NCBI GenBank assembly: GCA_042095055.1
Contig: JBELBZ010000003.1
Location: 62,001 to 126,000 of the forward strand
Direction: 5' to 3'
Origin: UBA8752 sp042095055
GTDB lineage: Bacteria > Bacteroidota > Bacteroidia > Flavobacteriales_D > Sanyastnellaceae
DNA: 64,000 nt
Both the position numbers and the translations under genes were made by a program. The notes beneath the pieces are model-generated. The model did not search any database. It saw only the letters and a program-made list of their open reading frames with translations, and had not been told where the DNA came from. Positions 16,943-25,685 of the stretch are shown here, in pieces (the stretch's first letter is position 1; each line of letters begins with the position of its first letter).

Positions 16943-18657
16943 ACCCTTCGCCATACCAATGGTGCCTGGGAATGGTGCTGATTGCCTTCCTGGGAGGATG
17001 CGGGGTGCTTGGAAAGACCAGCAGCACTGCCACCGAAGGACTCGGTGCCGTTGACGGCGCTTTTCATTCGTCCTATTACAAGGCACAAGTGGCCAAGGTG
17101 AAAGGGGACCAGTCCGGTGCCCGAGAGGCCCTGCTCGCATGCCTCGATGCGGAACCAGAATCGGCCGTCGCCTACTTTGAACTCGCGCGCATCGAACGGA
17201 AGGAAGCCCAATGGACGGCCGCCATGAACGCCATCGAGCGCGCTGTTGAACTGGACGGTGAGAACCCTTGGTATTACCGGGAGTTTGCTGAAATCGCGCT
17301 GGAATTGGGCAGAAATGGTGAAGCTGATGCCGCGCTGGAATGGCTGCTCGTCAACAAACCCGAGGACGATGTGGCCGCCATGATGCTGCTCGACCTCCGC
17401 AGTGCTGAAGGGCGGTTCGATGAGGCTTTGGATGTGGTGGACGTGCTTGAAAAAGAGTGGGGACCCGACCCTGAATGGCACTCTGAGCGGCACCGCCTTC
17501 ACCTCGCTAGCGGTGACATTGAAGCTGCGATTGAGGACCTTGCGAATTTGGAGCGGGACTTTCCAGAACTCGTAGAAGCACCATTGCAGCGCGCGCGGAT
17601 TCTGACTTCAATGGGCCGCAATGCAGAAGCTGAAGAAGTCCTTCGAATTGCACTTAACCGAACGGGAAATGGCCGCTTGCACTTGGAGTGGGCCCGGCTT
17701 CTCACAGCCAAGGGCGAGACCGACGAGGCCCGCCAACATGTCCGCTCTGCTTTTGCTTCGGAGGACGTCCCTTTGGAAGAGAAAGCCGAAATCACCTGGA
17801 CCTACATTGAATTGTCTGAGCTCCAGCCCGAGCTCCAACCTGAGGCCCAGCAACTGATCGACCTTTTGCTCGAGGCTTATCCCAATGACGCCGCCCCCTT
17901 TGAATTGCAAGCCGCCTTGTTCGACATTCAAGGCCGATCTACAGAGGCGCTGGAAGCTTTGAGTGAAGCGCTCGACCGCAACCCGAACTCTGCGGACCGC
18001 TGGCTCGAAGCCTGTCAGCTGGCCATGACTGCCGGACAATGGTCCCGGCTTGACGGGTTTGCCGAATCTGCGGGCAACCTCTTTCCCAGCCTTCCGGTAT
18101 TCCCCTATTTCCGGGGTCTGGCATTCAAGGAGCTCGGTGACGACAAGTCGGCAGAGCGCCAGCTCAAGGTCGCTCGCAACCTCATTGTCGACCGGCCAGA
18201 ATTCGAGTCAGATGTGCTGGTCATGCTCGCTCAAATCGCCCACGACAAGGGTGACCATGTTGCTTCTGACGGCTGGTTCGACTTGGCCATCGAAGCCAAT
18301 CCGCAGAACATCCTCGCCCTCAACAACTATGCCTACTACTTGGCCCTGCGCAAAGCCAAGCCCGAGCAAGCCATAGAGATGGCCGCCCGCGTGGTGTCGC
18401 TTTCTCCAGGAGATGCGAATTTCGAAGACACCTATGCCTGGACACTCTATGTTGCCGGTGAATTCGAGGAGGCCCTGACCTGGATCGAGTTGGCCCTGTT
18501 TCACGAAGGTGAGCGCCCTTCCGCCACCGTACTCGACCATGCTGGCGACATTCTGAAGGCTTTGGACCGCGTGAATGAAGCCCGTGATCGGTGGCGTGCT
18601 GCCATCGACGTGGGCGGAGACCCCGCCAAGATCAATCCTAAACTCAGTGCCGAATGA
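16936..18657 (+). CDS. TPR-repeat lipoprotein
   Basis: A 573-residue predicted lipoprotein. The ATG at 16936 gives a short signal peptide ending in lipobox FLGGC, and overlaps the previous stop by seven bases; the longer frame upstream is the shadow of the nucleotidyltransferase. The mature part is almost wholly tetratricopeptide-like helical pairs, with clear units such as AYFELARIERKEAQWTAAMN and LALNNYAYYLALRKAKPEQA. TPR lipoproteins usually act as periplasm-facing scaffolds at the outer membrane. The partner is not known; the following DUF4292 and EnvC-like proteins are candidates. Confidence 0.87.
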   Translation: MLNPSPYQWCLGMVLIAFLGGCGVLGKTSSTATEGLGAVDGAFHSSYYKAQVAKVKGDQSGAREALLACLDAEPESAVAYFELARIERKEAQWTAAMNAIERAVELDGENPWYYREFAEIALELGRNGEADAALEWLLVNKPEDDVAAMMLLDLRSAEGRFDEALDVVDVLEKEWGPDPEWHSERHRLHLASGDIEAAIEDLANLERDFPELVEAPLQRARILTSMGRNAEAEEVLRIALNRTGNGRLHLEWARLLTAKGETDEARQHVRSAFASEDVPLEEKAEITWTYIELSELQPELQPEAQQLIDLLLEAYPNDAAPFELQAALFDIQGRSTEALEALSEALDRNPNSADRWLEACQLAMTAGQWSRLDGFAESAGNLFPSLPVFPYFRGLAFKELGDDKSAERQLKVARNLIVDRPEFESDVLVMLAQIAHDKGDHVASDGWFDLAIEANPQNILALNNYAYYLALRKAKPEQAIEMAARVVSLSPGDANFEDTYAWTLYVAGEFEEALTWIELALFHEGERPSATVLDHAGDILKALDRVNEARDRWRAAIDVGGDPAKINPKLSAE

Positions 18658-19550
18658 GGAGTGTGCTGTTCCTTTTTGCGGTGCTGCTGCTCGCCGGGTG
18701 CACCAACATGAGGCGGATGGAAAAGGGCAAGCCCATTCGCTCGGAGAGCGCGACCGGAATTGTGCGCAAGCACTTGGCGACGCTGGCCCAACCTCAGTGG
18801 GCCGGCATGAAACTGCAGGTTGAGGCAGACCTCAATGGAGAGCGAAACAGCTTCAAGGTCAATGCCCGCATGCGCCGCGACTCCGCCATTTGGCTCAGCA
18901 TCACCCCTGCGCTTGGCGTAGAAGCTGCCCGCGTTCTGTTGACCCAAGACTCTGTATTCTTCTTGTCCAAAGTGCCCGGAAACCGCTTCGGCTACACCGG
19001 GGAATATGCCGCTTTTGACAGCGTGTTAGGCACCCAATTGACTTACGCCATGGCCCAGCACATTCTGTGTGGTGAGGGCATCAACCTCGTGGACGAGGAA
19101 AGCAAATATGTGTCCAAAGTGGACGGACGAGAGCACCTGTTGATCAACAAATACAAGCGCCGCGTCAGGCGTTTGGTGGGGGTGAAGGAAAAGGAAATCA
19201 ACCCCAACGACAGCTTGTCATTTGAGGCGTCCGTTGAGGTCCAAGAGCGTGTGCTTAGCCGGTCCAACGACGAAGACCTTCTTGTGAAGCGCTACTGGTT
19301 TGATGGCTTTGGATATCAATTGACCCGCACGCGTTTTGACGACCTCTACAATGGGCGCTCCATTGAAATCAGCCACGGCAGGTTTGAGCCTGAAGCCGGT
19401 GGATGGATCCCGCATCGGACAGGGGTCACGATCGCTTCGCCAGACGGGACGCACAGCATCAAAATCGAGATTTTACGGGCCCGATACGGGAAGCCTTATC
19501 CGATGCCCTTTTCCATTCCAGAAGAAGTCGAGCGCAGGAATGGCCTTTGA
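18654..19550 (+). CDS. DUF4292 lipoprotein, possibly LolB-like
   Basis: A 298-residue lipoprotein with signal peptide and lipobox LLAGC (Cys16). The body fits the Bacteroidota DUF4292 family: WAGMKLQVEADLNG, then RRDSAIWLSITPALGVEAARVLL and DSVFFLSK. This pattern of a beta-sheet protein with a hydrophobic cavity recalls LolA/LolB, but that is inference. It overlaps its two neighbours by 4 and 11 bases. Confidence 0.83.
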   Translation: MRSVLFLFAVLLLAGCTNMRRMEKGKPIRSESATGIVRKHLATLAQPQWAGMKLQVEADLNGERNSFKVNARMRRDSAIWLSITPALGVEAARVLLTQDSVFFLSKVPGNRFGYTGEYAAFDSVLGTQLTYAMAQHILCGEGINLVDEESKYVSKVDGREHLLINKYKRRVRRLVGVKEKEINPNDSLSFEASVEVQERVLSRSNDEDLLVKRYWFDGFGYQLTRTRFDDLYNGRSIEISHGRFEPEAGGWIPHRTGVTIASPDGTHSIKIEILRARYGKPYPMPFSIPEEVERRNGL

Positions 19551-20754
19551 GCAACGCCATAATTTTGCGCCCCGCGCAGCTGTGCTGTGGGCCGCATTGG
19601 TCCTTTGTGTAACGGCCTCGGCCCAAGGCAGCAAGAAGTCGGAGTTGGAAGCCGAACGCAGCGCCATTTCCGCCCGAATTGCGGCAACCCAAGCCCTCCT
19701 TGAGGATGCCCGCAGCGACCAACAACGCACCACCCAAGAGCTCTCCCTGCTCAAAGAAGAGCTCGATTTGCGCCAGCAGTTGCTGTCCAATCTGCGAAAG
19801 GAGCGCCGGGCAGCGGAGCGCCGGCTTGATGCCCGAAAGGCCAGCGTCGAAGGAGCTGACGCTCAGCTCGACGCCTTGAAAGAAGAATACGCCGAAATGA
19901 TCCGGGTGGCGGCGCGGTTGGAACGCGGAGATGCCCTCTGGGGATTGCTGCTCGATGCCGAAAACACCGCCCAGGCCTTCCGCAGGCTCCTCCTCATCGA
20001 AGAATACGGCCGCTCCCGAAAGCAGCAAGCAGAGCGCATCGCCTCCTCTACTGCATCGCTCCGAGAGGAGCTCAACGCGCTCAGGCAAGAACGCGCCGCC
20101 TTGGTGGGCGTAGAAACTGAGCTGCGTTCTGCACGCGATGAGGCCAAAAGTGGCGCCCGCCAGCAGGAGTCCCTTCTTGCTGAGCTTCGGACACAGGAGC
20201 GCCGCCTCAAAGACCAACTCGCGACAGAGGAGGCGCGGCGCGCTGAACTCGGAAAGGCCATTGACCGGCTGATCGCCGAAGCCAACCGCTCCTCCTCCTC
20301 GGAGGCCGGGTTTGCGGCAACACCAGAGGGACAGATCATCGGCGCGGAATTTCAAGCCAACAAAGGCAAGTTGCCATGGCCCGTGGCCGAAGGGGTCATT
20401 ACGGGGCGGTTTGGAACACACAACCACCCGACCCTCCCTGGCATCAAGATTGAAAGGCGCGGTGTCGACATAGCCACCTCGGCGGGCGCTGCCGTTTCTG
20501 CTGTATTCAGCGGGCGCGTATCCAATGTGATCGGCATTCCGGGAGGAGGCATGGCGGTCATGGTGGACCATGGGTCACACCGCACGGTGTACGCCAACCT
20601 CAGTCAGGTTTCTGTTTCGGATGGCCAAGACATTCGGACCGGGCAGCGCATTGGAACGGTGCTCGATTTGGGTACCGGCCACCGCGCCCATTTTGAAGTC
20701 TGGGATGCGGGTGGAAGCGCTCCGCTCAACCCCGAATTGTGGATCGCACGATGA
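19540..20754 (+). CDS. EnvC-like murein hydrolase activator/M23 peptidase
   Basis: About 404 residues from the ATG at 19540. A signal peptide is followed by a long Glu/Arg/Ala-rich coiled coil (about 25-260) and a C-terminal M23 (LytM) domain beginning near FGTHNHPTLPGIKIERRGVDI and ending HRAHFEVWDAGG. In active M23 enzymes zinc is held by HxxxD and HxH. Here the first motif position reads KIERRGVDI, with Arg in place of the usual His, so this may be a non-catalytic activator like EnvC. It probably controls septal amidases. It overlaps feoB by four bases. Confidence 0.85.
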   Translation: MAFEQRHNFAPRAAVLWAALVLCVTASAQGSKKSELEAERSAISARIAATQALLEDARSDQQRTTQELSLLKEELDLRQQLLSNLRKERRAAERRLDARKASVEGADAQLDALKEEYAEMIRVAARLERGDALWGLLLDAENTAQAFRRLLLIEEYGRSRKQQAERIASSTASLREELNALRQERAALVGVETELRSARDEAKSGARQQESLLAELRTQERRLKDQLATEEARRAELGKAIDRLIAEANRSSSSEAGFAATPEGQIIGAEFQANKGKLPWPVAEGVITGRFGTHNHPTLPGIKIERRGVDIATSAGAAVSAVFSGRVSNVIGIPGGGMAVMVDHGSHRTVYANLSQVSVSDGQDIRTGQRIGTVLDLGTGHRAHFEVWDAGGSAPLNPELWIAR

Positions 20755-22871
20755 AGTACGCTCTTGTCGGAAACCCCAACTGCGGGAAGACATCGCTCTT
20801 CAACACCCTCACCGGTTCCCGCGCCAAAGTGGCCAACCTCCCTGGCGTAACCGTGGACCCCATCATGGCGAGGTTGCGCACAAACCGAGGTGTCGATTCG
20901 GCCGTGGACCTCATCGACCTGCCGGGTACATACAGCCTCCACCCCAAAGCCCCCGACGAGGCGGTAACGCGCGATGCGCTGTTTGATCCAAACCACACCT
21001 ACAGGCCCGACGGCCTCATTGTGGTCATGGATGCCGCCAACCTCAAGCGCAACCTGTACCTCACGCTTCAGGTTCTCGACCTGGGATTGCCGTCGGTGGT
21101 GGTGGTCAATGAAACAGCCCCCACAAGTTGGTCCAAGGACGCATTGGAAACCGCACTGGGATGCCCCGTGCTCCCGGTTCACGCCTTGAATGGAAAAGGC
21201 ACCAAGGCCCTGAAGCACATGCTGTCCTCTGGCAGTATGGTGCCGAGGAGCAGTCACTCTGCGCTGGACAGCGCCAAAGGCTGGCGGTCACGTGTGAACC
21301 TCACAGCGTTGGAAGCTGCTTTGCCTGACGTCAGCCCCTCGGGGATTGATTTGTTGGTCACGGCTGACGACACCCCAGATTGGCTGGACGCCGCCTCCAA
21401 AATCACATTGGCCGCCATCCGCGCCGATACCGGTTGCGGCTCGGCGGAACTGCAATTGGGAGAGGCCGCCCACCGCAGCCGTCAGGTTCGCGACATCGCC
21501 ACAAAGGCGCTCGGTCAGAACCCACCGACCAGCCGCAGCATCAGTGCCCGCATCGACCGCGTACTGACCCATCAGTTGGCCGGACCCCTGATTTTAATCG
21601 GGGTGTTCTTTTTGATCTTCCAAGCTGTTTATGCTTGGGCCACCTGGCCCATGGACCTCATCGATGCCGGGATGGGTTGGCTCATGGCAGCCTGCCGCGC
21701 CGGACTGCCCGCTGGGTGGTGGACGGACCTTCTCGTTGATGGCCTCCTGGCTGGACTTGGGGGCGTGGTGATTTTCGTGCCCCAAATCGCCCTGTTGTTT
21801 GGAGCTGTGGCCGCGCTGGAAGAGAGCGGGTACATGACACGTGTGGCCTTTATGAACGACCGCTGGTTGCGGAGCCTTGGGCTGGACGGGCGTTCGGCCA
21901 TTCCTCTTTTGGGCGGTTTTGCTTGTGCGATTCCTGCCATTCTCGGGGCCCGCACCATTCCGGGCAAACGAGAGCGCCTGTTGACCATCCTCATTACCCC
22001 TTGGATGACCTGCTCGGCGCGGTTGCCGGTGTACCTCTTCCTTATCGGCTTTGTGGTGCCTTCGCAACCTTGGGGCCCTGGCGGCCTGCTCAACCTGCAG
22101 GGTGTCTTCCTCTTTGGCATCTATGCTGCCGGACTGTTTGCAGGGCTCTTGCTCGCATGGATCCTGCACAAGGGCATTCCCAAGGCGGCCCCCACCCAGT
22201 TCTTGCAAGAGTGGCCGCCTTACCGCGTGCCTTCACTCAAGCGTACCGTAGAACAAGTGTGGATGCAGGCCCGGGCTTTTGTCGAGGGCGCTGGCAAGGT
22301 CATCGTGATGGTTTCCATCATTTTGTGGGTGCTGTCCAATACGGCGCCAGGGGGGTTCGCTATCGCCGACGCCGCGCACCAGGAGCGGGTCAACCTGATC
22401 GCGACCGCGGGGTCCAATCCCGAAGCGTTGGAACAGGCTGAGCTCGACTGGCAGTCCAACCGCATGGCTGCTTCATGGTCAGGACGGCTGGGTGACTTCA
22501 TCGAGCCGGTCATCGCGCCATTGGGCTATGACGGAAGAATGGGCGTGGCCCTTATCGCTTCGTTTGCTGCCCGGGAAGTCTTTGTCGGCACCATGGCGAC
22601 CTTGTATGCCGCACCAGACAGCGACGAGGGGATAGGACAATTGAAAGCGCGGTTGGGTCAAGAAATCAACCCCAGAACGGGTCAACCCGTGCTCGGAGCC
22701 GCTACTGCAATGTCCCTCATCGTATTCTACATGTTGGCCATGCAATGCATATCTACCATCGCCATCGTCCGTCAAGAATTGGGAAGCTGGAACATGGCGG
22801 CATTGCAAGCCTTGGGCATGACCCTCGTGGCTTATTTGGCCGCTTGGCTGACTTACGCTGCGCTCAGCTGA
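20751..22871 (+). CDS. feoB: Ferrous iron transporter FeoB
   Basis: A 706-residue inner-membrane Fe2+ transporter with an N-terminal G domain and helical membrane domain. G1 GNPNCGKTS (7-15), G2 around PGVTV (31-35) and G3 DLPGTY (56-61) are intact. The G4 position reads NETA (120-123), where FeoB normally has NxxD, and the loop after it is several residues short. The gates GGVVIFVPQIALLF, ESGYMTRVAF, GFACAIPAILGART and TCSARLPVYLFL are all present. The ATG at 20751 overlaps the EnvC-like stop. Its partner feoA is convergent, not upstream. Confidence 0.95.
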   Translation: MKYALVGNPNCGKTSLFNTLTGSRAKVANLPGVTVDPIMARLRTNRGVDSAVDLIDLPGTYSLHPKAPDEAVTRDALFDPNHTYRPDGLIVVMDAANLKRNLYLTLQVLDLGLPSVVVVNETAPTSWSKDALETALGCPVLPVHALNGKGTKALKHMLSSGSMVPRSSHSALDSAKGWRSRVNLTALEAALPDVSPSGIDLLVTADDTPDWLDAASKITLAAIRADTGCGSAELQLGEAAHRSRQVRDIATKALGQNPPTSRSISARIDRVLTHQLAGPLILIGVFFLIFQAVYAWATWPMDLIDAGMGWLMAACRAGLPAGWWTDLLVDGLLAGLGGVVIFVPQIALLFGAVAALEESGYMTRVAFMNDRWLRSLGLDGRSAIPLLGGFACAIPAILGARTIPGKRERLLTILITPWMTCSARLPVYLFLIGFVVPSQPWGPGGLLNLQGVFLFGIYAAGLFAGLLLAWILHKGIPKAAPTQFLQEWPPYRVPSLKRTVEQVWMQARAFVEGAGKVIVMVSIILWVLSNTAPGGFAIADAAHQERVNLIATAGSNPEALEQAELDWQSNRMAASWSGRLGDFIEPVIAPLGYDGRMGVALIASFAAREVFVGTMATLYAAPDSDEGIGQLKARLGQEINPRTGQPVLGAATAMSLIVFYMLAMQCISTIAIVRQELGSWNMAALQALGMTLVAYLAAWLTYAALS

Positions 22872-23097
22872 TGGGCTTTACCCACATCTGTTCAGCCTGT
22901 TCTCTGCGCAGTGCAACCACATGACCTCCTGCGGACACTGCCATGGGGTCTCCCAGCGGTGCAATGTGCCTCACCTCGATGTCTTCGCCCACAGTGCACC
23001 CCATCTCCATCAGGGCCAACATCCCTTCTGGGGCGTCGATTCTTGTGAGGGTGCCGCGTTCGCTGGCTTCAAGTTGACTGAGGCGCTTCAAGTCCAT
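22864..23097 (-). CDS. feoA: FeoA-like cytoplasmic iron-transport protein
   Basis: A 77-residue SH3-like FeoA protein, which regulates or assists FeoB. LSQLEASERGTLTRID, LMEMGCTVGEDIEV and the C-terminal ALRREQAEQMWV fit the family. It is on the opposite strand from feoB and their 3' ends overlap by eight bases, so the pair cannot share a message. No clear -7 promoter box is seen upstream. A short GC-rich hairpin (near 23132-23149) and the tRNA terminator lie between it and the tRNA gene. Confidence 0.9.
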   Translation of the reverse strand: MDLKRLSQLEASERGTLTRIDAPEGMLALMEMGCTVGEDIEVRHIAPLGDPMAVSAGGHVVALRREQAEQMWVKPIS

Positions 23098-23171
23098 ACT
23101 GCAAGCTCGTTCAAGTGTGTCAATGCGGCCCTCCCCTGAAGGGGGGATTTTGCATGCGCCATGCTCGGCAT

Positions 23172-23200
23172 AAAAAAACCCGGCTCAAAAGCCGGGTTTT
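23172..23200 (-). terminator. Rho-independent terminator after tRNA-Val(GAC)
   Basis: Ten-base perfectly paired arms AAAACCCGGC and GCCGGGTTTT enclose a six-base loop. Read on the minus strand the stem ends in a run of seven T. It stands five bases past the tRNA 3' end. The symmetric T tracts mean it could also work on the plus strand. Confidence 0.8.
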
Positions 23201-23204
23201 ACTG

Positions 23205-23279
23205 TGGGTCATACTGGACTCGAACCAGTGACCTCTGCCCTGTCAAGGCAGCGCTCTGAACCAGCTGAGCTAATGACCC
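23205..23279 (-). tRNA. tRNA-Val, anticodon GAC
   Basis: A full cloverleaf: acceptor GGGTCAT/ATGACCC, D arm GCTC...GAGC, anticodon stem CTGCC/GGCAG with loop TTGACAG, and T arm ACTGG TTCGAGT CCAGT. The loop centre GAC reads valine GUC/GUU codons. The 3' CCA is not encoded. It is preceded by a TATATTCG promoter box and followed by a strong terminator. Confidence 0.93.
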
Positions 23280-23296
23280 TCTGCTGAATCGGACGG

Positions 23297-23304
23297 CGAA
23301 TATA
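23297..23304 (-). promoter_or_regulatory. -7 promoter box TATATTCG for tRNA-Val(GAC)
   Basis: It matches TAnnTT[T/C]G, 17 bases upstream of the mature tRNA 5' end. Because a tRNA must be transcribed, it supports TTCG as a working variant of the box in this genome. Confidence 0.55.
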
Positions 23305-23395
23305 CGATGCAGTTGCGTCAAACGTCACCGCCAATTCTCGCCACAATAGCCTCGGACTTCAATTCACAACGGCGGCCAAAAAAAGCCGCCCACCC

Positions 23396-24343
23396 TCATC
23401 TGCCCAAACGCCAACCCTCGAGATTGACGCCGAGCAGAGCCTCCAATGCATCAATGTCATCGGCAAACAGCGGATAGAGGGCTTGTCTGTCCTCCTCCGT
23501 CATTTGAGGCAGGCCTTCAGAGGTATACCACCGACGGCCAACGGCCTTCTTCAGGCCCTCGGGCATCCGCTGCGCCAGAGCGGACTTGAGGCCGCTGTGT
23601 GTCAACCAATGGTTGATGCCTTCAAACCGGGCGCGCCCTGCGGGGTTTCCTGATGAGGGCGGCGCATCAGGAATACCGCCATCCAGTCCCAACCACTGCG
23701 CGAGGTCCGCCCAGGTGCGGGCTTCATTGAGGTGTTCGTTGAGCACAACTTTGATGCGGTGTGCTGGAAAATGCTGCTGCCAGCGTTGCACGGCCTCGGC
23801 ATAGTGCCCGGACTCCACAAAAAGTTCGCTGCTTCCCCAGCCTGGATTGGGGTGCACTTGATCTGCTGCAACAGCCTCCATCAAAGGCAGGTCTGTGAAG
23901 CCGTATTTCCGTGCCATTTGCCAATGCGAGAACAACCGCTCTACTGGGTTTCTCAATGCAATGAGAACCGCAGCTTCTGGGTGTGAAGCCGATACCTTTT
24001 CTGGCGCCTGAATTGAGTTCAGGTAAGAAGTGCTGCACTCTCCCACCACCCTATGCTCCGGCCCCGCTCCCTCGAAAAGGGCTGCGTATTGGTCGGGGCT
24101 CCGCACAAAAGCAACCTGTCGGGATTGCAGTGGCTTTTGGTCAAAATACCGGTCCAAGTCATCTGGAGTGTTGGCTTTAAAAGCCGTCGAAAACCGATCT
24201 GTATCGATGTCTGTCGAGAAGTAGTTGGGCTCCTTGATGGGACTCAAATAAACCTGAGCATGACGCGAGAGCCGCCCATGAATCAAAGTCGTCCCCGCCT
24301 TTGGGGCACCAATCAGAAAAAAGTTCAGCTTCGCTTCCACCAT
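23396..24343 (-). CDS. Sulfotransferase family protein
   Basis: About 315 residues from the ATG at 24343 (MVEAKLNFFLIGAPKAGTT). The PAPS-binding 5'-phosphosulfate loop GAPKAGTTLIHGRL is at the N-terminus and the 3'-phosphate region with ALRNPVERLFSHW follows. The family transfers sulfate from PAPS to sugars or other acceptors. The longer frame from 24412 would overlap the flippase deeply, while 24343 overlaps by 19 bases. It is the second gene of a pair with a polysaccharide flippase, so a carbohydrate acceptor is likely. Confidence 0.88.
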   Translation of the reverse strand: MVEAKLNFFLIGAPKAGTTLIHGRLSRHAQVYLSPIKEPNYFSTDIDTDRFSTAFKANTPDDLDRYFDQKPLQSRQVAFVRSPDQYAALFEGAGPEHRVVGECSTSYLNSIQAPEKVSASHPEAAVLIALRNPVERLFSHWQMARKYGFTDLPLMEAVAADQVHPNPGWGSSELFVESGHYAEAVQRWQQHFPAHRIKVVLNEHLNEARTWADLAQWLGLDGGIPDAPPSSGNPAGRARFEGINHWLTHSGLKSALAQRMPEGLKKAVGRRWYTSEGLPQMTEEDRQALYPLFADDIDALEALLGVNLEGWRLGR

Positions 24344-25680
24344 CCACTGATCAAAGAAACCATATAGAACCCATGCGAGCGCCGGATGTACCAGACGCCG
24401 AGCCCATTCCAAAACAGCATCCCCAGCGCAGCCGATGCGGCTCCGCCTACAATCCCGAATGCAGGAACAAGAAACACCGCGGCCCCGAGCTGTGCCGCTG
24501 CAGAAATGGCCAAAATCACAAGGCCAGCCCTTTCACCACCCGTCATGTTGAGGAGGTACATCACAGGTCCGCAGAGCGCATTGAAGCACTGTCCCGCAGC
24601 CAAAATGAGCAGGGCTTTGTAGACATCAGGTGCTGCAAAAGCATCGCCCCAAAAACCCAAAAGCCACGGCCCCAACGTGGCCAAAAACACCAAGCCAGGC
24701 AAGGCCACGGCCGTGTTCATCCAGCCAATGCGGTGGACCGTTCTCCGCAAGCCTGCTCGATCACCTGAGGCGTGGAGGGCTCCAAACGTGGGTGCCCCGA
24801 GGGCATTGACAGCAAATTGTGTGAAGGTCAGCAATGCCGCCAACCTAAAAGCCGCCCGGTAATGCGCAACAGCCGCCTCATCCATCCATGCCGCCAGCAT
24901 GGCAGTATCTGCCCAACTCAAAACGAGGTGCAACATGCTGCCGAGCCAAATGGGGGCCGCCAACCCGCGCAACACCACACTGTCCTTCTTTCTTTCGTCT
25001 GTGACTGGAGCCGAGTCATCCAGCTTGGCCGTGCGCTTAAACAAGGCCACTGTGCTGACCATGCCAAACACCGCCAAAATCAGGGCGGTAATGGAAAGCA
25101 CTGTGGTCGGTGTCCAGCCCAGCAAAACAATCAAGACGGCCCCCATCAGCATCCACCAACCCGGTTGCAAGAGGGCATACCATCCTACCCTTCCGGTGCC
25201 TCGGAGAGCTTCACCGGCCCAACCAATCAAAATCCATGATCCTATGGCGAGGCCCAACCACCCATCTGCAATAACATGCCATTTCAAACCAGACACAAGG
25301 AGTCCCACGGCGGTCACAGCTATTGCCATGAATACCAAGGGCTTCGTCCATTGGAGAAAGCGCCTCAAAATCCGGCCATGTGCCCCCTCCGACGACCATC
25401 CGCCAAACAGTTTGACCACAGCCCCTTCCAATCCACCACGCAAAAACGTGGCCCCTACGGTGATCGCCAACACAAACAACTCTGCACGGCCCAACGCGGC
25501 ATCACCAAATTGACGGGCCACCAACAATGAGAACAGAAATCCACCGAAGGCCCCCAAGACTTTGATGAGCAGCACCGTACCGGAACCGTTCAGCAACCGC
25601 CGCCAAGAGCCATCGAGTTGCTGGGAGTGATTGGAGGTGTTCGTCAATGGGGCCTCATTAAAGTGGGCACTTTGGCACAA
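24325..25680 (-). CDS. Polysaccharide/lipid-linked flippase (Wzx/MATE-like)
   Basis: A polytopic membrane protein of up to 451 residues, with about 12 hydrophobic segments and the layout of oligosaccharide flippases: LLNGSGTVLLIKVLGAFGGFLFSLLVARQFG opens the first helix in the usual style of the family, here split over residues 30-60. No ATG exists in frame before the first helix. The start must be TTG at 25680 or TTG at 25647. The first lies only five bases from the encoded CCA of tRNA-Arg, so the gene may be transcribed by read-through from that tRNA. It probably moves sulfated or sulfatable glycan precursors across the inner membrane. Confidence 0.82.
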   Translation of the reverse strand: MCQSAHFNEAPLTNTSNHSQQLDGSWRRLLNGSGTVLLIKVLGAFGGFLFSLLVARQFGDAALGRAELFVLAITVGATFLRGGLEGAVVKLFGGWSSEGAHGRILRRFLQWTKPLVFMAIAVTAVGLLVSGLKWHVIADGWLGLAIGSWILIGWAGEALRGTGRVGWYALLQPGWWMLMGAVLIVLLGWTPTTVLSITALILAVFGMVSTVALFKRTAKLDDSAPVTDERKKDSVVLRGLAAPIWLGSMLHLVLSWADTAMLAAWMDEAAVAHYRAAFRLAALLTFTQFAVNALGAPTFGALHASGDRAGLRRTVHRIGWMNTAVALPGLVFLATLGPWLLGFWGDAFAAPDVYKALLILAAGQCFNALCGPVMYLLNMTGGERAGLVILAISAAAQLGAAVFLVPAFGIVGGAASAALGMLFWNGLGVWYIRRSHGFYMVSLISGWWKRS

Positions 25681-25685
25681 TGCCT

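Noticed and set aside
19459..20571. 370-codon minus-strand open frame opposite the EnvC-like gene
   Set aside because: Shadow of a coiled-coil-encoding, GC-rich sequence; no domain signal.
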